DNA from: Bacillus multifaciens
GTDB lineage: Bacteria; Bacillota; Bacilli; Bacillales; Bacillaceae_G
Assembly: GCF_030756675.1 (NCBI RefSeq)
Contig: NZ_JAVBXD010000005.1
Coordinates: 1-64,000 of the forward strand
Reading direction: 5' to 3'
Length of the DNA: 64,000 nucleotides
Each line of letters opens with the position of its first letter. The first letter of the stretch is position 1. Positions 28,507 to 38,125 of the stretch are shown here, one piece after another. The notes under the pieces are model-generated. The model made no database searches, was not told where the DNA came from, and saw only the letters and a list, made by a program, of their open reading frames with translations. Made by a program: the position numbers and the translations under genes.

Positions 28507-29466
28507 TTAACGTTTTCCTTTTTCATATGGTGTTCCAAGCGCTTTCGGAGCTTCGGAACGTCCAACAAAACCAACAAGTGCAAAAATTGTTAATACATAT
28601 GGTAATATCGTTAAAAAGATACTTGGAATTTGATCTAAAACAGGTATTGTACCACCTGTAACACCAAGTGACTGTGCAAATCCAAAAAATAACGCTGCAC
28701 CTAGAGCTCCAATTGGATGCCACTTTCCAAAAATCATTGCCGCTAACGCTAAAAATCCTTGCCCTGTAATTGTAGCGCCAGAAAAGTTATTTGAAATAGA
28801 TGTTGAAAACACAGCACCACCGACACCTGCAAACATACCTGATAGACAAACTGCAATATAGCGCATTTTATAAACATTAATCCCCATCGTATCAGCTGCC
28901 ATCGGATGTTCACCAACAGCACGTAATCGTAAGCCAAATGGTGTTTTATAAATCACATACCAAACTACAAATGCTAAAATAATTGCAATATATGAAGTTA
29001 ATGGTACATCAGAGAAAAATATTTTTCCAATAACAGGAATATCAGAAAGGCCAGGAATATCAATTTTTTCAATACGATATTGGATAAAATCAGTTTGACC
29101 TTTTCCAAAAATCTTTTTAATCGCAAACACTGTTAATCCTAACGCTAAAAAGTTAATCGCTACTCCGCTGACAACTTGATCCGCACGGAATGTAATTGAC
29201 GCAATCGCATGAAGAAGTGCAAACAATCCTCCGCCAATTGCTGCAAAAATAAGCGCAATCCACGGTGTCATCGCTCCCCATGTATCTCCCATTAATAGAG
29301 TTGTAACAACCCCAATAAACGCACCAAACAACATTAAACCTTCTAACGCAATGTTTACAACACCAGAACGTTCACTAAATACGCCTCCAAGTGCTGTAAA
29401 AATAAGCGGTGCTGCCGTATATAACGTACCTGTCACAAGAATGGCTACAATATCTAGGAAACTCAT
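28507..29466 (-). CDS. nupQ: Nucleoside ABC transporter permease NupQ
   Basis: A 319-aa integral membrane permease of the BPD_transp_2 family, like B. subtilis YufQ (NupQ), which takes part in guanosine uptake. The signature stretch GGVFSERSGVVNIALEGLML is near residues 27-46. Eight or so hydrophobic helices are seen. The conserved loop AVGEHPMAADTMGINVYKMR, which contacts the ATPase, is near 220. It begins one nt after the nupP stop, so the two are translationally coupled. The substrate is inferred from homology. Confidence 0.9.
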   Translation of the reverse strand: MSFLDIVAILVTGTLYTAAPLIFTALGGVFSERSGVVNIALEGLMLFGAFIGVVTTLLMGDTWGAMTPWIALIFAAIGGGLFALLHAIASITFRADQVVSGVAINFLALGLTVFAIKKIFGKGQTDFIQYRIEKIDIPGLSDIPVIGKIFFSDVPLTSYIAIILAFVVWYVIYKTPFGLRLRAVGEHPMAADTMGINVYKMRYIAVCLSGMFAGVGGAVFSTSISNNFSGATITGQGFLALAAMIFGKWHPIGALGAALFFGFAQSLGVTGGTIPVLDQIPSIFLTILPYVLTIFALVGFVGRSEAPKALGTPYEKGKR

Positions 29467-30525
29467 TTATTTCCCCTCCTTGCTAAAACGAGAAAGTGCC
29501 CATCGTAAAACGTAGCTACACGCTACAAAGAAAATAATACATGCGATAATAACATTAATGAGTTCAGACGGAACGTTCGCTTCAAAGTTCATTTGCGGTG
29601 CAGCACTTTTCAATCCGCCAAATAAAAGTGCGGATAACAAAATACCAAATGCATTATTTGCACCAAGAAGAGCCACGGCAATACCATCAAATCCTATTCC
29701 TGTAAAAGAAGACATCGCTGTCATGCTTTGGAATGTTCCAAGCCCCTCCATTGCACCGCCAATTCCAGCAAATGCACCAGCAATCGTCATTGATAATACA
29801 ACATTACGCGACACTTTCATTCCGGCATATTTAGAAGCGTGCTGATTAAACCCAACCGATTTGAGCTCGTAACCTAATGTTGTACGATCTAATATAAACC
29901 ACATAATAAGTGCTACAACAATCGCTACAACGATTCCCCAGTGCAGGCGAGAGCCATCTGTTAAAGAGGCTAACCAAGAAGAAGCTAAAGACGCACTCGC
30001 TTTTATATCATACGATTTTTCATTTGCTTCATGCAGAAAATTCCTAATGATGTAATAAGTTACATAAAGCGCGATGTAGTTCATCATAATTGTGACAATA
30101 ACTTCATTTACCTTAAACTTCCCTTTTAAATATCCAGGAATAAATCCCCACAGTCCGCCAACAAGCGCTGCAAATAATATCGATAACGGAACATGGAGGA
30201 ACGCTGGTAAAGAAACAGCATAACCGAACCAAACAGCAGCAAGCCATCCCACTAGCAATTGTCCTTCTACTCCGATATTAAACAAACCTGTACGGAAGGC
30301 AAACGCTACTGATAAACCAGCAAGAACAAGTGGAATCATCGTTCTGAGTGTTTCCCCTATTGCACGTGGATTTCCGACCATACCATCCCATAATGCAGCA
30401 TAGCCAACGATTGGATCGTATCCGCTCGTAATCATGACAATGGCTCCAACAAGTAAACCAAAAATAACGGATAATACAGGTACTAAAATGTTAATTGTTC
30501 GCTCCGTTAAAAATTTTTTAGCCAT
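29467..30525 (-). CDS. nupP: Nucleoside ABC transporter permease NupP
   Basis: A 352-aa permease paired with NupQ. It carries the family loop RTGLFNIGVEGQLLVGWLAA near 80-100 and the coupling-helix region ELKSVGFNQHASKYAGMKVS near 230. There are about eight membrane segments (for example INILVPVLSVIFGLLVGAIV at the start). It overlaps the end of nupO by eight nt (30518-30525), which suggests coupled translation and 1:1 stoichiometry. Confidence 0.9.
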   Translation of the reverse strand: MAKKFLTERTINILVPVLSVIFGLLVGAIVMITSGYDPIVGYAALWDGMVGNPRAIGETLRTMIPLVLAGLSVAFAFRTGLFNIGVEGQLLVGWLAAVWFGYAVSLPAFLHVPLSILFAALVGGLWGFIPGYLKGKFKVNEVIVTIMMNYIALYVTYYIIRNFLHEANEKSYDIKASASLASSWLASLTDGSRLHWGIVVAIVVALIMWFILDRTTLGYELKSVGFNQHASKYAGMKVSRNVVLSMTIAGAFAGIGGAMEGLGTFQSMTAMSSFTGIGFDGIAVALLGANNAFGILLSALLFGGLKSAAPQMNFEANVPSELINVIIACIIFFVACSYVLRWALSRFSKEGK

Positions 30526-32050
30526 TTGTGTTCACCTTCTCTTTCTTCTTTCCCCCAGCCATTAGCAGACCTAGCTGTTGCTCATTTGTCTCTTTTGCAT
30601 TGACAACATCAACAATTTTCCCTTCATAAATGACAGCAACGCGGTCACTTACATTTAAAATTTCGTCAAGCTCTAACGACAGCAATAGAACCGCTTTTCC
30701 TTTATCACGCTGTTCAATTAACTTTTTATGAATAAATTCGATTGCCCCAACATCTAAACCGCGTGTTGGTTGTGCAGCAATTAATAAATCCGGATCACGA
30801 TCCACTTCACGAGCAATAATTGCCTTTTGCTGATTCCCTCCGGATAACGCTCGTGCTGGTGTATGTTCACTTGGAGTACGAACATCAAACTGCCCAATTA
30901 ATGATTTTGCTTTTTCATAAACCTTTGTAAAATTCAAAACACCTTTTTTAGAATATGGATTTTTATAGTACGTTTGCAGTACCATATTATCTCCGATAGA
31001 AAAATCAAGAACAAGCCCATGTTTATGACGATCTTCAGGAATGTGTCCAACACCTTCCTCTGTAATGCGTCTAACTGGCCAATTTGTTACGTCTTTCTCT
31101 CTTAACGTAATAGAGCCTGACTCAACTTTTCGTAAACCAGTAATCGCTTCTATTAATTCACTTTGTCCATTCCCATCGATTCCTGCAATACCGATAATTT
31201 CTCCTGCACGAACAGTTAAGTCAAGTCCTTTTACGGTAGGTAAATGACGTGCATCGTGCACAACAAGATTGGAAATTTCAAGTACATTTTCACGTGGTTT
31301 GGCGTCTGACTTTTCTGTTTTAAAATTCACTTGACGTCCGACCATCAATTCTGCAAGCTTGTTTTCATCTGTATTTGCAACGTCTACCGTTCCAATTCCC
31401 TTTCCTTTACGGATAATTGTACAACGATCACATACTTCCATAATTTCTTTCAACTTATGTGTGATAAGAATAATAGATTTTCCTTCTTGCACAAGCTTTT
31501 TCATAATATGAATTAGTTCTTGAATCTCCTGCGGTGTTAATACAGCAGTCGGTTCATCAAAAATTAAAATTTCTGCTCCGCGGTAGAGCGTTTTCAAAAT
31601 TTCTACACGCTGCTGCATCCCAACAGAAATATCCTCTATTTTCGCATATGGATCTACCGACAATCCGTATTGCTCAGATAATGCTTTAATTTCTTTAGCA
31701 GCATCATCAATAGCAATCTTCCCGCTTTTCTTCGGTTCATTTCCGAGAATAATATTTTCTGTAACTGTAAAATTATGTACAAGCATAAAGTGCTGATGCA
31801 CCATGCCAATTCCAAGATCATTTGCTATATTTGGGTTTGTAATTTTTACAGGTTTCCCTTTTATTTTAATTTCACCTTGTTCTGGTTGATACAAGCCAAA
31901 CAAAACATTCATAAGTGTTGATTTCCCAGCACCATTCTCTCCAAGCAAAGCATGAATTTCTCCCTGTTTCACTTGCAGCGTAATATCATCATTCGCCACA
32001 ATCCCTGGGAATACTTTTGTAATATTATTCATCTCAATTACGTATTCCAT
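30518..32050 (-). CDS. nupO: Nucleoside ABC transporter ATPase NupO (duplicated ATPase)
   Basis: A 510-aa protein with two ABC domains. The first has Walker A GENGAGKST (near 38), signature region ISVGMQQRVEILKTLY and Walker B LIFDEPTAVLTPQE. The second has a degenerate Walker A (GIDGNGQSELIEAITG), a clear signature LSGGNQQKAIIAREV and AAQPTRGLDVGAIE in place of a standard Walker B. This double-domain form with one weakened site is usual for sugar/nucleoside importers of this class. It lies between the lipoprotein gene and the permeases. Confidence 0.93.
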   Translation of the reverse strand: MEYVIEMNNITKVFPGIVANDDITLQVKQGEIHALLGENGAGKSTLMNVLFGLYQPEQGEIKIKGKPVKITNPNIANDLGIGMVHQHFMLVHNFTVTENIILGNEPKKSGKIAIDDAAKEIKALSEQYGLSVDPYAKIEDISVGMQQRVEILKTLYRGAEILIFDEPTAVLTPQEIQELIHIMKKLVQEGKSIILITHKLKEIMEVCDRCTIIRKGKGIGTVDVANTDENKLAELMVGRQVNFKTEKSDAKPRENVLEISNLVVHDARHLPTVKGLDLTVRAGEIIGIAGIDGNGQSELIEAITGLRKVESGSITLREKDVTNWPVRRITEEGVGHIPEDRHKHGLVLDFSIGDNMVLQTYYKNPYSKKGVLNFTKVYEKAKSLIGQFDVRTPSEHTPARALSGGNQQKAIIAREVDRDPDLLIAAQPTRGLDVGAIEFIHKKLIEQRDKGKAVLLLSLELDEILNVSDRVAVIYEGKIVDVVNAKETNEQQLGLLMAGGKKKEKVNTNG

Positions 32051-32086
32051 ATTAATCCTCCTAACAGGATAAAGTTCTTTATATAT

Positions 32087-32117
32087 GCAAAGGTTAGTTC
32101 TTAGAACTAACCTTTGC
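32087..32117. other. Strong hairpin between nupN and nupO without a U tract
   Basis: A perfect 14-bp stem (GCAAAGGTTAGTTC 32087-32100 with 32104-32117) with a three-nt loop. On the minus strand it is followed by ATATATAAAG, so it is unlikely to be an efficient terminator. It may stabilise the 3' end of the nupN message and raise the binding protein over the membrane parts. Confidence 0.6.
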
Positions 32118-32130
32118 TATTAATCTACCA

Positions 32131-33213
32131 TTATTTTTTAAGAGAAGCTTCAAATGTTTTGTACTCATTTGGAGTAGAAGGTACTTTAATTTCACCACTT
32201 ACAATTTTCTTTTTCAATTCTTCTACTTTTGTTAAAATTTCTGGATTTACTTTTTTCACATTGTCAGTTGTTTTTGCAATTCCAACACCATCATCTTGTA
32301 AACCAAACTCTTCTGTTTTACCGCCTTCAAGTTTACCGTCTTTTGCTTTTTGTGAAACTTTTTCTACCGCAACATCAACACGTTTTACCATTGAAGTTAA
32401 TGTTACGTTTTCTGGCATACCTTCTTGGTTTTGGTCACGGTCAACACCGATTACCCAAACATTTTCTCCTTTTTTCTTACGGTTTTTCGCTTCTGTAAAT
32501 ACACCGTTACCAGTAGCACCAGATGCATGATAAATTACGTCTACACCTTGGCCATACATTGCTGAAGCTAATACAGAACCTTTTTCTGGTTTATCGAATG
32601 CTTCTGCATATTGAGATACAACTTCAATATTCGGATTTACAAATTTCGCTCCTGCCTTGAAACCAGATTCAAATTTTTCAATTAGAGGACTTTTAATCCC
32701 TCCAATAAATCCTACTTTATTTGATTTTGTTGTCATAGCTGCAACCGCACCTGCTAGGAAAGAACCTTCATGGTCTTTAAATGTAATACTTGTTACATTT
32801 GGCTTATCAACTACTGCGTCAACAATTGCAAATTGTTTTTTTGTATTCTTTACTGCTGTTTCTTGGATAGCCTCTTGCATTTTATAACCAATTCCGAATG
32901 TTAAATTGTAATTAGTGTCTACAAACTTAGCTAAGTTTGGAATGTAGTCTGCATCTTTAGCAGATTCAAGATAGCGATATCCTTCATTTTCTTTTAGTTT
33001 GTTATCTTTACCAAACTTTTTTAAACCTTCCCAAGCAGATTGGTTAAATGATTTATCATCTACTCCACCAACGTCTGTAACCATACCAACTTTAAAATTT
33101 TTACTGTCTTTTTCCTCTTTTTTCTCGCTTGACTTATCAGTGTTTCCACAAGCTCCTAAAATTGTGCTTGCTGCTAACGTTAATGATAATAAAATTCCCG
33201 CTTTTTTCTTCAT
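32131..33213 (-). CDS. nupN: Nucleoside-binding lipoprotein NupN (BmpA family)
   Basis: A 360-aa BMP-family substrate-binding lipoprotein. The lipobox is ASTILGAC-GN (lipid Cys near residue 21), followed by a charged flexible linker with many Lys, Glu and Ser. The binding domain shows family blocks DVGGVDDKSFNQSAWEGLKK, VGFIGGIKSPLIEKFESGF, and VYHASGATGNGVFTEAKN (here DVIYHASGATGNG). Homologues bind purine nucleosides (guanosine in B. subtilis YufN). It starts the nup structural genes and is followed by a stabilising hairpin. A GntR gene lies upstream. Confidence 0.93.
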   Translation of the reverse strand: MKKKAGILLSLTLAASTILGACGNTDKSSEKKEEKDSKNFKVGMVTDVGGVDDKSFNQSAWEGLKKFGKDNKLKENEGYRYLESAKDADYIPNLAKFVDTNYNLTFGIGYKMQEAIQETAVKNTKKQFAIVDAVVDKPNVTSITFKDHEGSFLAGAVAAMTTKSNKVGFIGGIKSPLIEKFESGFKAGAKFVNPNIEVVSQYAEAFDKPEKGSVLASAMYGQGVDVIYHASGATGNGVFTEAKNRKKKGENVWVIGVDRDQNQEGMPENVTLTSMVKRVDVAVEKVSQKAKDGKLEGGKTEEFGLQDDGVGIAKTTDNVKKVNPEILTKVEELKKKIVSGEIKVPSTPNEYKTFEASLKK

Positions 33214-33302
33214 ACTAAAAACCCCTCCTAAAATATGTATCTAGTTAGTTCTACAACCATGTCCCTATTTTCTTGCTGTCACCTCCCTAAAATGAGCACA
33301 AT

Positions 33303-34028
33303 CTACATACGTTTTCTTAATACATGGAAGCTAAATTTGTCTGCTCGAAAATAATTAATCGAATATAAAATCGGTTCATCATTTTGATCATAGTGCATTT
33401 GCTTTAACACAAGTAATGCTGTTTCAGGTCCACATTCTAAAATTGGTGATATTTTAGAGTGATAGCCAAGAGGTTCAATATGAGCAACAGCATATGTAAT
33501 GCGTTTATGTGTATTCCTATGTATGACCGTAAGCAATGATTCCTCTTTGTATTCTGACAAATCAGGAAGAACTTCTTTCGGTAACTTATCAACGCAATAA
33601 ACAACAGGTTCCCCATCTGCTGTACGAACGCGTTCAATCATAAGTGTTTCAAAACCCTCTTCACTATTAAACTTTTCTTTTTCTTCTTCCGTTAAGCTCC
33701 CTACTGCTGATGATAGAAATACTGTACCTGGCTTTTTACCTGCACTAGTAATCATATCTGTAATACTAGATAATTGTTCAATTCCTGAAGAAAACAATGG
33801 CTTTGCATTTACAAACGTTCCTACACCATGCCGACGAATGACAACGCTTTCTTCTTCTAAAATTCGAAGTGCTTCTCGCAAGGTCGCTCTACTAACGCCT
33901 AACTCTTTTGCTAGATCAAATTCGGACGGTAGTTTTTGTTTTTCTTTATATACCCCGCTTTTAATCTTCTCTTTAATGTGGTCAATCACTCGTAAATACA
34001 AATGTCGACTATCTGACTTTACTGACAT
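33303..34028 (-). CDS. ymfC: GntR-family (HutC subfamily) transcriptional regulator, YmfC-like
   Basis: A 241-aa regulator. The N-terminal winged helix is clear ([40 protein letters not shown] at about 30-75), and the C-terminal UTRA effector domain follows ([40 protein letters not shown]). I choose ATG 34026-34028 ([12 protein letters not shown]), which has GAGGGGAG four bases upstream. An earlier in-frame start at 34049 lacks one. It ends 90 nt before nupN in the same direction, so it is a good candidate for controlling nup, possibly in response to a nucleoside or sugar. That role is inference. Its upstream region is unusually rich in inverted repeats. Confidence 0.85.
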   Translation of the reverse strand: MSVKSDSRHLYLRVIDHIKEKIKSGVYKEKQKLPSEFDLAKELGVSRATLREALRILEEESVVIRRHGVGTFVNAKPLFSSGIEQLSSITDMITSAGKKPGTVFLSSAVGSLTEEEKEKFNSEEGFETLMIERVRTADGEPVVYCVDKLPKEVLPDLSEYKEESLLTVIHRNTHKRITYAVAHIEPLGYHSKISPILECGPETALLVLKQMHYDQNDEPILYSINYFRADKFSFHVLRKRM

Positions 34029-34046
34029 AAGACTCCCCTCGCACTT

Positions 34047-34155
34047 CACTTATTCGACCTCTGATGTAAGACCTCTTTTCCCTTTTTTTCCACAATTCAT
34101 ATATCATGAATTCCCCTAAATAAAAATAAGAAAGTTAAGATTTGTCGAATAAGTG
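34047..34155. promoter_or_regulatory. Perfect 12-bp inverted repeat pair flanking the ymfC leader
   Basis: CACTTATTCGAC at 34047-34058 is exactly mirrored by GTCGAATAAGTG at 34144-34155, 85 bp apart. The proximal arm lies 18 nt before the ymfC start codon. The pair could be two operators that allow looping, or arms of a leader hairpin close to the ribosome site. Confidence 0.5.
34094..34112. promoter_or_regulatory. 19-bp palindrome upstream of ymfC
   Basis: AATTCAT-ATATC-ATGAATT is symmetrical, with 7-bp arms and a 5-bp centre. This is a typical size for a dimeric GntR operator, so auto-regulation is possible, but the site does not match a consensus that I know for certain. Confidence 0.4.
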
Positions 34156-34196
34156 CTAATAATTTCGTTAAATGAAATTTTCTTTCTTTAACCTAT

Positions 34197-34256
34197 AAAA
34201 AAAACTTTGCACCTTACATTTCTCATATGATGAAAAAGTTAGGAACAAAGTTGTTC
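34197..34256 (-). promoter_or_regulatory. Possible terminator/antiterminator switch in the ymfC leader
   Basis: On the minus strand GAACAA/TTGTTC (34243-34256) forms a small hairpin. Its 3' part CTTTG (34246-34250) can instead pair with CAAAG (34205-34209), which is followed directly by eight T (34197-34204). The second pairing would look like an intrinsic terminator with a long loop. The stems are short (5-6 bp), so this is only a hypothesis. Confidence 0.3.
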
Positions 34257-34263
34257 TACACCT

Positions 34264-34402
34264 TGTATTGACACTTTTTCCTCATAGTCTAGCAAATTTA
34301 TGGTTGCTAGGTAGAAACTTATGGACCTTATTACCAAGATTATATGAGGTTTATTTTGATTTCGAAGTAATCGTACCATTTGAAATGATTACTGTCAATA
34401 CA
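34264..34402. promoter_or_regulatory. Branched inverted-repeat region with an embedded promoter
   Basis: The outer arms TGTATTGACA (34264-34273) and TGTCAATACA (34393-34402) are perfect. Nested inside are CCTCATA/TATGAGG (34280-34286, 34343-34349), CTAGCAA/TTGCTAG (34289-34295, 34304-34310) and AGTAATC/GATTACT (34366-34372, 34387-34393). The minus strand shows TTGACA (34394-34399), 17 bp, then TACGAT, a plausible promoter toward ymfC. No coding frame is present between ymfC and spoIIIE. Confidence 0.5.
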
Positions 34403-34507
34403 ATCGAACAAAAAAATCGAACGTTGGAATTTTAAAATATACAACCATTCGTATTCTAATTAAAATCACCTTATAGTAAGCGTTATCATTTTTATTTAAT
34501 AAAGAAA

Positions 34508-34531
34508 CCGACTAGAATGACTTCTAATCGG
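34508..34531 (-). terminator. spoIIIE terminator
   Basis: CCGACTAGAA (34508-34517) and TTCTAATCGG (34522-34531) pair with one mismatch, loop TGAC, followed on the minus strand by TTTCTTTATT. It begins nine nt past the spoIIIE stop. Confidence 0.75.
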
Positions 34532-34539
34532 CTCCTTTT

Positions 34540-36903
34540 TCACGAACTTTTCTCTTGAATATCTTTTAGTAGCACTTCACGAGGCTTGCTTCCTTCATAT
34601 GGACCGACAACACCGTTTATTTCCATTGCATCAATCAATCGGGCCGCACGCGTATACCCAATACGAAACCTGCGCTGTAACATAGAGACTGATGCTGTTT
34701 GCATATCTACAACAAGCTGCACTGCTTCATCATATAAATTATCCTCTACCTCTTGCTTCGTTTCTTGTACATCTTGCGGAATCATATCCTCTTGATATTG
34801 TGCTTTTTGCTGCGCAACAACATACTCTACTACTTTTTCTACTTCATCATCTGATAAAAATGCACCTTGTACACGAACTGGCTTAGAAGCACCAATTGGT
34901 ACAAACAGCATATCACCTCGTCCTAACAATTTCTCTGCTCCCCCTGTATCAAGAATCGTTCTTGAATCAGTTTGAGAGGAAACCGCAAAAGCAATTCGCG
35001 ATGGAATATTGGCTTTAATAACACCAGTAATAACATCTACAGATGGACGCTGCGTTGCAATAATTAAATGAATACCAGCTGCACGTGCCATTTGTGCCAA
35101 ACGCATAATCGCATCCTCAACATCAGAAGAAGCAACCATCATTAAATCCGCCAACTCGTCCACGATAACAACAATATACGGAAGTTCTGGTTGCTTCGCT
35201 TCAGATTGTTCATTATGTTGTTTAACGTATTCGTTGTATCCTTCAATATTCCGTGTTCCGCTATGCGCAAACAATTCATAACGTCGTTCCATTTCATTGA
35301 CAACCTTTTTTAATGCCTGTGACGCTTTTTTCGGGTCTGTCACAACAGGCGTTAATAAATGCGGAACACCATTGTATACATTTAATTCTACCATTTTAGG
35401 ATCAATCATCATAAGTTTCACTTCATGCGGTTTAGCGCGCATTAAAATACTTGTAATAATCCCGTTAATACATACACTCTTTCCGCTACCAGTTGCCCCT
35501 GCTACTAGTAAATGGGGCATTTTATTTAGACGTGCTAATACAGCTTCACCTGTAATATCTCGCCCAAGTCCAATTAATAGCTTTTCTTCCGGATGATTAT
35601 TTGCTTTCGAATCCAATACTTCTCTTAACGTAACCACTGCAACTTCTGCATTTGGCACTTCAATACCAACAGCTGATTTCCCTGGGATCGGTGCTTCAAT
35701 TCGAATATCTTTAGCCGCTAAAGCTAGTGCTAAATCATCACTTAAACTAACAATTTTACTAACTTTAACTCCCATATCAGGATATACTTCATATTTTGTA
35801 ACAGCTGGCCCTCTATGAACCTTTGTTACTTTCGCTTTCACACCGAAGCTTTGGAATGTTCGTTCCAACTTACGAGCATTTTCATAAATCGTCTCATTCT
35901 CATTTGTCACTTGCTTATTGTTCGGAAACTTTAATAGTTCTAAAGACGGCAACTTATAGTCTTTATTTTCAACATCAGAAAAATGCATTGGCGGGGCTGT
36001 CGTCTCTCCGGAAAGCGATTCAACAATTTTTCCACCTTTTTTCCGCTGCGGCTGTTCTTCTTGCACCGGCAAAGGATCCTCTTGAGTTGCTTTAGGAAGT
36101 TCTTCACTTATTGGATCCGGCGTTGCATAGTTTTCAGTAAAGTTTGATATAATCGGCGGGGCTACATCCACTTCTTCTATACGCTCTACTAACTCCGGCA
36201 CATCTTGCACATGACGTTCACTCCGCGTGCGAGATGCCTTTTTCTTTTCAGTTTTTTCAACAGCCCGTTTCGTTTGCCAATCTTTATAATCACCTTGCAT
36301 CACTTGAAATTGCCGTCTAAGTATACTTCCAATCGGCGCAAGTACTTCTCCTATATGTTTATTTGTAATACATAATACACCAAGCAAAATGAGAATCATT
36401 CCAATTATGTACGCGCCAACCTCATCAAATAAAAAATAGCATGTCGCAAACATAATAGCCCCAAACATTCCCCCGCCTAAATGTACTGAATCGACTCCTT
36501 TTTTCATTTCATGAAAGAACAAATCTTTTGTCGTTACAATAACAGATGAACTTTGTACTGCCCCGTCTTTTGTTAAAAGGTTAACTAATGTAATGTGACT
36601 AAACATCAATATCGCTAATACGATTAAATATAGACCAATCAATCGTTTGTTTAATAAATTCGGCCACTCTCGTTTTATAACAAACGCTATAGAAAGTGCA
36701 ATAACCCCAAGTACTCCAAGTATGTACCATTCTCCAAAGAAAAAGCGAAAAAATAGCACGAATGCTTTTCCGACAACACCTAGTTGCATAATTGTAATGA
36801 TGGAGAGCGCAAAAAGAGTCAAACCGACGATTTCGTAGTACAAAGTTGGCTTTAAGGTACGTCTTGCTTTTGTTTTCGTCCCTCTTTGCTTTTGTTTTGC
36901 CAT
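34540..36903 (-). CDS. spoIIIE: DNA translocase SpoIIIE/FtsK
   Basis: SpoIIIE pumps chromosomal DNA across the division septum, most importantly into the forespore. The 787-aa protein has four N-terminal membrane segments (within residues 20-170: [73 protein letters not shown]). A charged linker comes next. The RecA-like motor carries Walker [11 protein letters not shown], Walker [13 protein letters not shown] and [12 protein letters not shown]. The C-terminal gamma winged helix ([20 protein letters not shown]) reads polar DNA sequences. It is intact and flanked by its own terminator and by that of ylzJ. Confidence 0.97.
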   Translation of the reverse strand: MAKQKQRGTKTKARRTLKPTLYYEIVGLTLFALSIITIMQLGVVGKAFVLFFRFFFGEWYILGVLGVIALSIAFVIKREWPNLLNKRLIGLYLIVLAILMFSHITLVNLLTKDGAVQSSSVIVTTKDLFFHEMKKGVDSVHLGGGMFGAIMFATCYFLFDEVGAYIIGMILILLGVLCITNKHIGEVLAPIGSILRRQFQVMQGDYKDWQTKRAVEKTEKKKASRTRSERHVQDVPELVERIEEVDVAPPIISNFTENYATPDPISEELPKATQEDPLPVQEEQPQRKKGGKIVESLSGETTAPPMHFSDVENKDYKLPSLELLKFPNNKQVTNENETIYENARKLERTFQSFGVKAKVTKVHRGPAVTKYEVYPDMGVKVSKIVSLSDDLALALAAKDIRIEAPIPGKSAVGIEVPNAEVAVVTLREVLDSKANNHPEEKLLIGLGRDITGEAVLARLNKMPHLLVAGATGSGKSVCINGIITSILMRAKPHEVKLMMIDPKMVELNVYNGVPHLLTPVVTDPKKASQALKKVVNEMERRYELFAHSGTRNIEGYNEYVKQHNEQSEAKQPELPYIVVIVDELADLMMVASSDVEDAIMRLAQMARAAGIHLIIATQRPSVDVITGVIKANIPSRIAFAVSSQTDSRTILDTGGAEKLLGRGDMLFVPIGASKPVRVQGAFLSDDEVEKVVEYVVAQQKAQYQEDMIPQDVQETKQEVEDNLYDEAVQLVVDMQTASVSMLQRRFRIGYTRAARLIDAMEINGVVGPYEGSKPREVLLKDIQEKSS

Positions 36904-36993
36904 TTCTTCACCTCAAATTCTCATTCAAAAATATAACTTTCACAGAATCATTATAGTCCCATTCAAACAGGATTTTACAGAATAAACTGAAGA

Positions 36994-37018
36994 AAGCAGC
37001 CTACACACACGGCTGCTT
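36994..37018 (-). terminator. ylzJ/tepA terminator
   Basis: AAGCAGCC (36994-37001) pairs with GGCTGCTT (37011-37018) across a nine-nt loop, followed on the minus strand by TCTTCAGTTTATTC. It separates ylzJ from spoIIIE. Confidence 0.65.
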
Positions 37019-37069
37019 CACCCTCTTGTTTTTTATATTATACCATAGCTCATAAACAAAATCCTGCTT

Positions 37070-37276
37070 TTACGAAAAGGATATTTTCTGCCCAGGTTCA
37101 TATTGTAAAAAATGTTGGGGGTTTGTACTTAATACACGTACAACAGAATAATTATTTTCATTTCCCATTTCCACAACCATATCAATACCATCTACATGAA
37201 TAATTTTCTGTTTCGTAAATTCACTATGATCCATCGGATACACGAGTTGCTCTGGCATAATCGTATATAAAATCAT
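37070..37276 (-). CDS. ylzJ: YlzJ-like small conserved protein
   Basis: A 68-aa protein matching the YlzJ family ([14 protein letters not shown]...). Its function is unknown. It is probably a small beta-rich cytoplasmic protein ([20 protein letters not shown]). Its ATG overlaps the tepA stop (four-nt overlap, 37273-37276), so it is translationally coupled to tepA. The order tepA-ylzJ-spoIIIE matches B. subtilis. Confidence 0.85.
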   Translation of the reverse strand: MILYTIMPEQLVYPMDHSEFTKQKIIHVDGIDMVVEMGNENNYSVVRVLSTNPQHFLQYEPGQKISFS

Positions 37277-38022
37277 TGTAGCAACGCCCCACCTTGTTCA
37301 GTTGATGTTTTTGCATCAATTAATTCATTTAATTTTTTGATTGCTTGGCCAATCCCTCCAACATCATCAATTAAACCATATTTCACCGCATCCAAACCTA
37401 CAACATTTGTACCAATATCTCGCGTTAAATTCCCTTTTGCAAACATTAACTCCTTAAAACGATCTTCTGTTACTTTGGAATGCTTTGTTACAAAACGAAT
37501 AACACGCTCTTGCATTTTATCTAAATACTCAAATGTTTGTGGAACACCTATTACAAGACCTGTAAGACGAATAGGGTGAATTGTCATTGTTGCTGTTTCT
37601 GCAATGAATGAATAATCTGTTGATACCGCAATCGGCACACCAATGGAATGGCCTCCGCCAAGTACAATCGATACAGTCGGTTTTGAAAGCGAAGCGATCA
37701 TTTCAGAAAGCGCAAGCCCAGCTTCCACATCCCCTCCAACTGTATTTAACAAAATTAATAATCCTTCAATTTTAGGGTTTTGTTCAATTGCTACAATTTG
37801 CGGAATAACATGTTCATATTTCGTCGTTTTATTTTGTGGTGGCAATTGCACATGCCCTTCAATTTGCCCTATAATCGTTAAACAATGAACACGCGATTCA
37901 TTTAATTGCGGGACATTTGTCTGTCCAAGCTGCTGAATTTTCTCTAATACAGAAGCTTCTTTCGTCTCTTCTTTTGTCTTGGGCTCTTTTTCTTCACTTT
38001 TCATTTCATCACGCTCTATCAT
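37273..38022 (-). CDS. tepA: TepA, ClpP-like translocation-enhancing protease
   Basis: A 249-aa ClpP-fold serine protease. In B. subtilis TepA is linked to degradation of signal peptides or spore proteins. After an acidic/basic N-terminal extension ([17 protein letters not shown]), the ClpP fold shows [20 protein letters not shown], the catalytic Ser in [11 protein letters not shown] (near 130) and the catalytic His in [11 protein letters not shown] (near 155). ATG 38020-38022 has AAAGGGG seven bases upstream. An alternative start at the second Met (residue 7) is less likely. It lies between rnjB and ylzJ. Confidence 0.9.
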   Translation of the reverse strand: MIERDEMKSEEKEPKTKEETKEASVLEKIQQLGQTNVPQLNESRVHCLTIIGQIEGHVQLPPQNKTTKYEHVIPQIVAIEQNPKIEGLLILLNTVGGDVEAGLALSEMIASLSKPTVSIVLGGGHSIGVPIAVSTDYSFIAETATMTIHPIRLTGLVIGVPQTFEYLDKMQERVIRFVTKHSKVTEDRFKELMFAKGNLTRDIGTNVVGLDAVKYGLIDDVGGIGQAIKKLNELIDAKTSTEQGGALLQ

Positions 38023-38099
38023 GTCGTATCCCCTTTCTCACGTATATAACTATTATTTGTTAAGTTATAAATTTCATTCGACAGAGGATAAAAGAAAAA

Positions 38100-38119
38100 G
38101 CTGCCTATAAATAGGCAGC
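38100..38119 (-). terminator. rnjB terminator
   Basis: An 8-bp stem GCTGCCTA/TAGGCAGC (38100-38107 with 38112-38119), loop TAAA, followed on the minus strand by TTTTTCTTTTA, seven nt past the rnjB stop. Confidence 0.85.
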
Positions 38120-38125
38120 CCTCTC

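Noticed and set aside
32087-32117. Intrinsic terminator between nupN and nupO
   Set aside because: The stem is strong, but no U tract follows on the transcribed strand. A stabilising hairpin within the operon is more likely.
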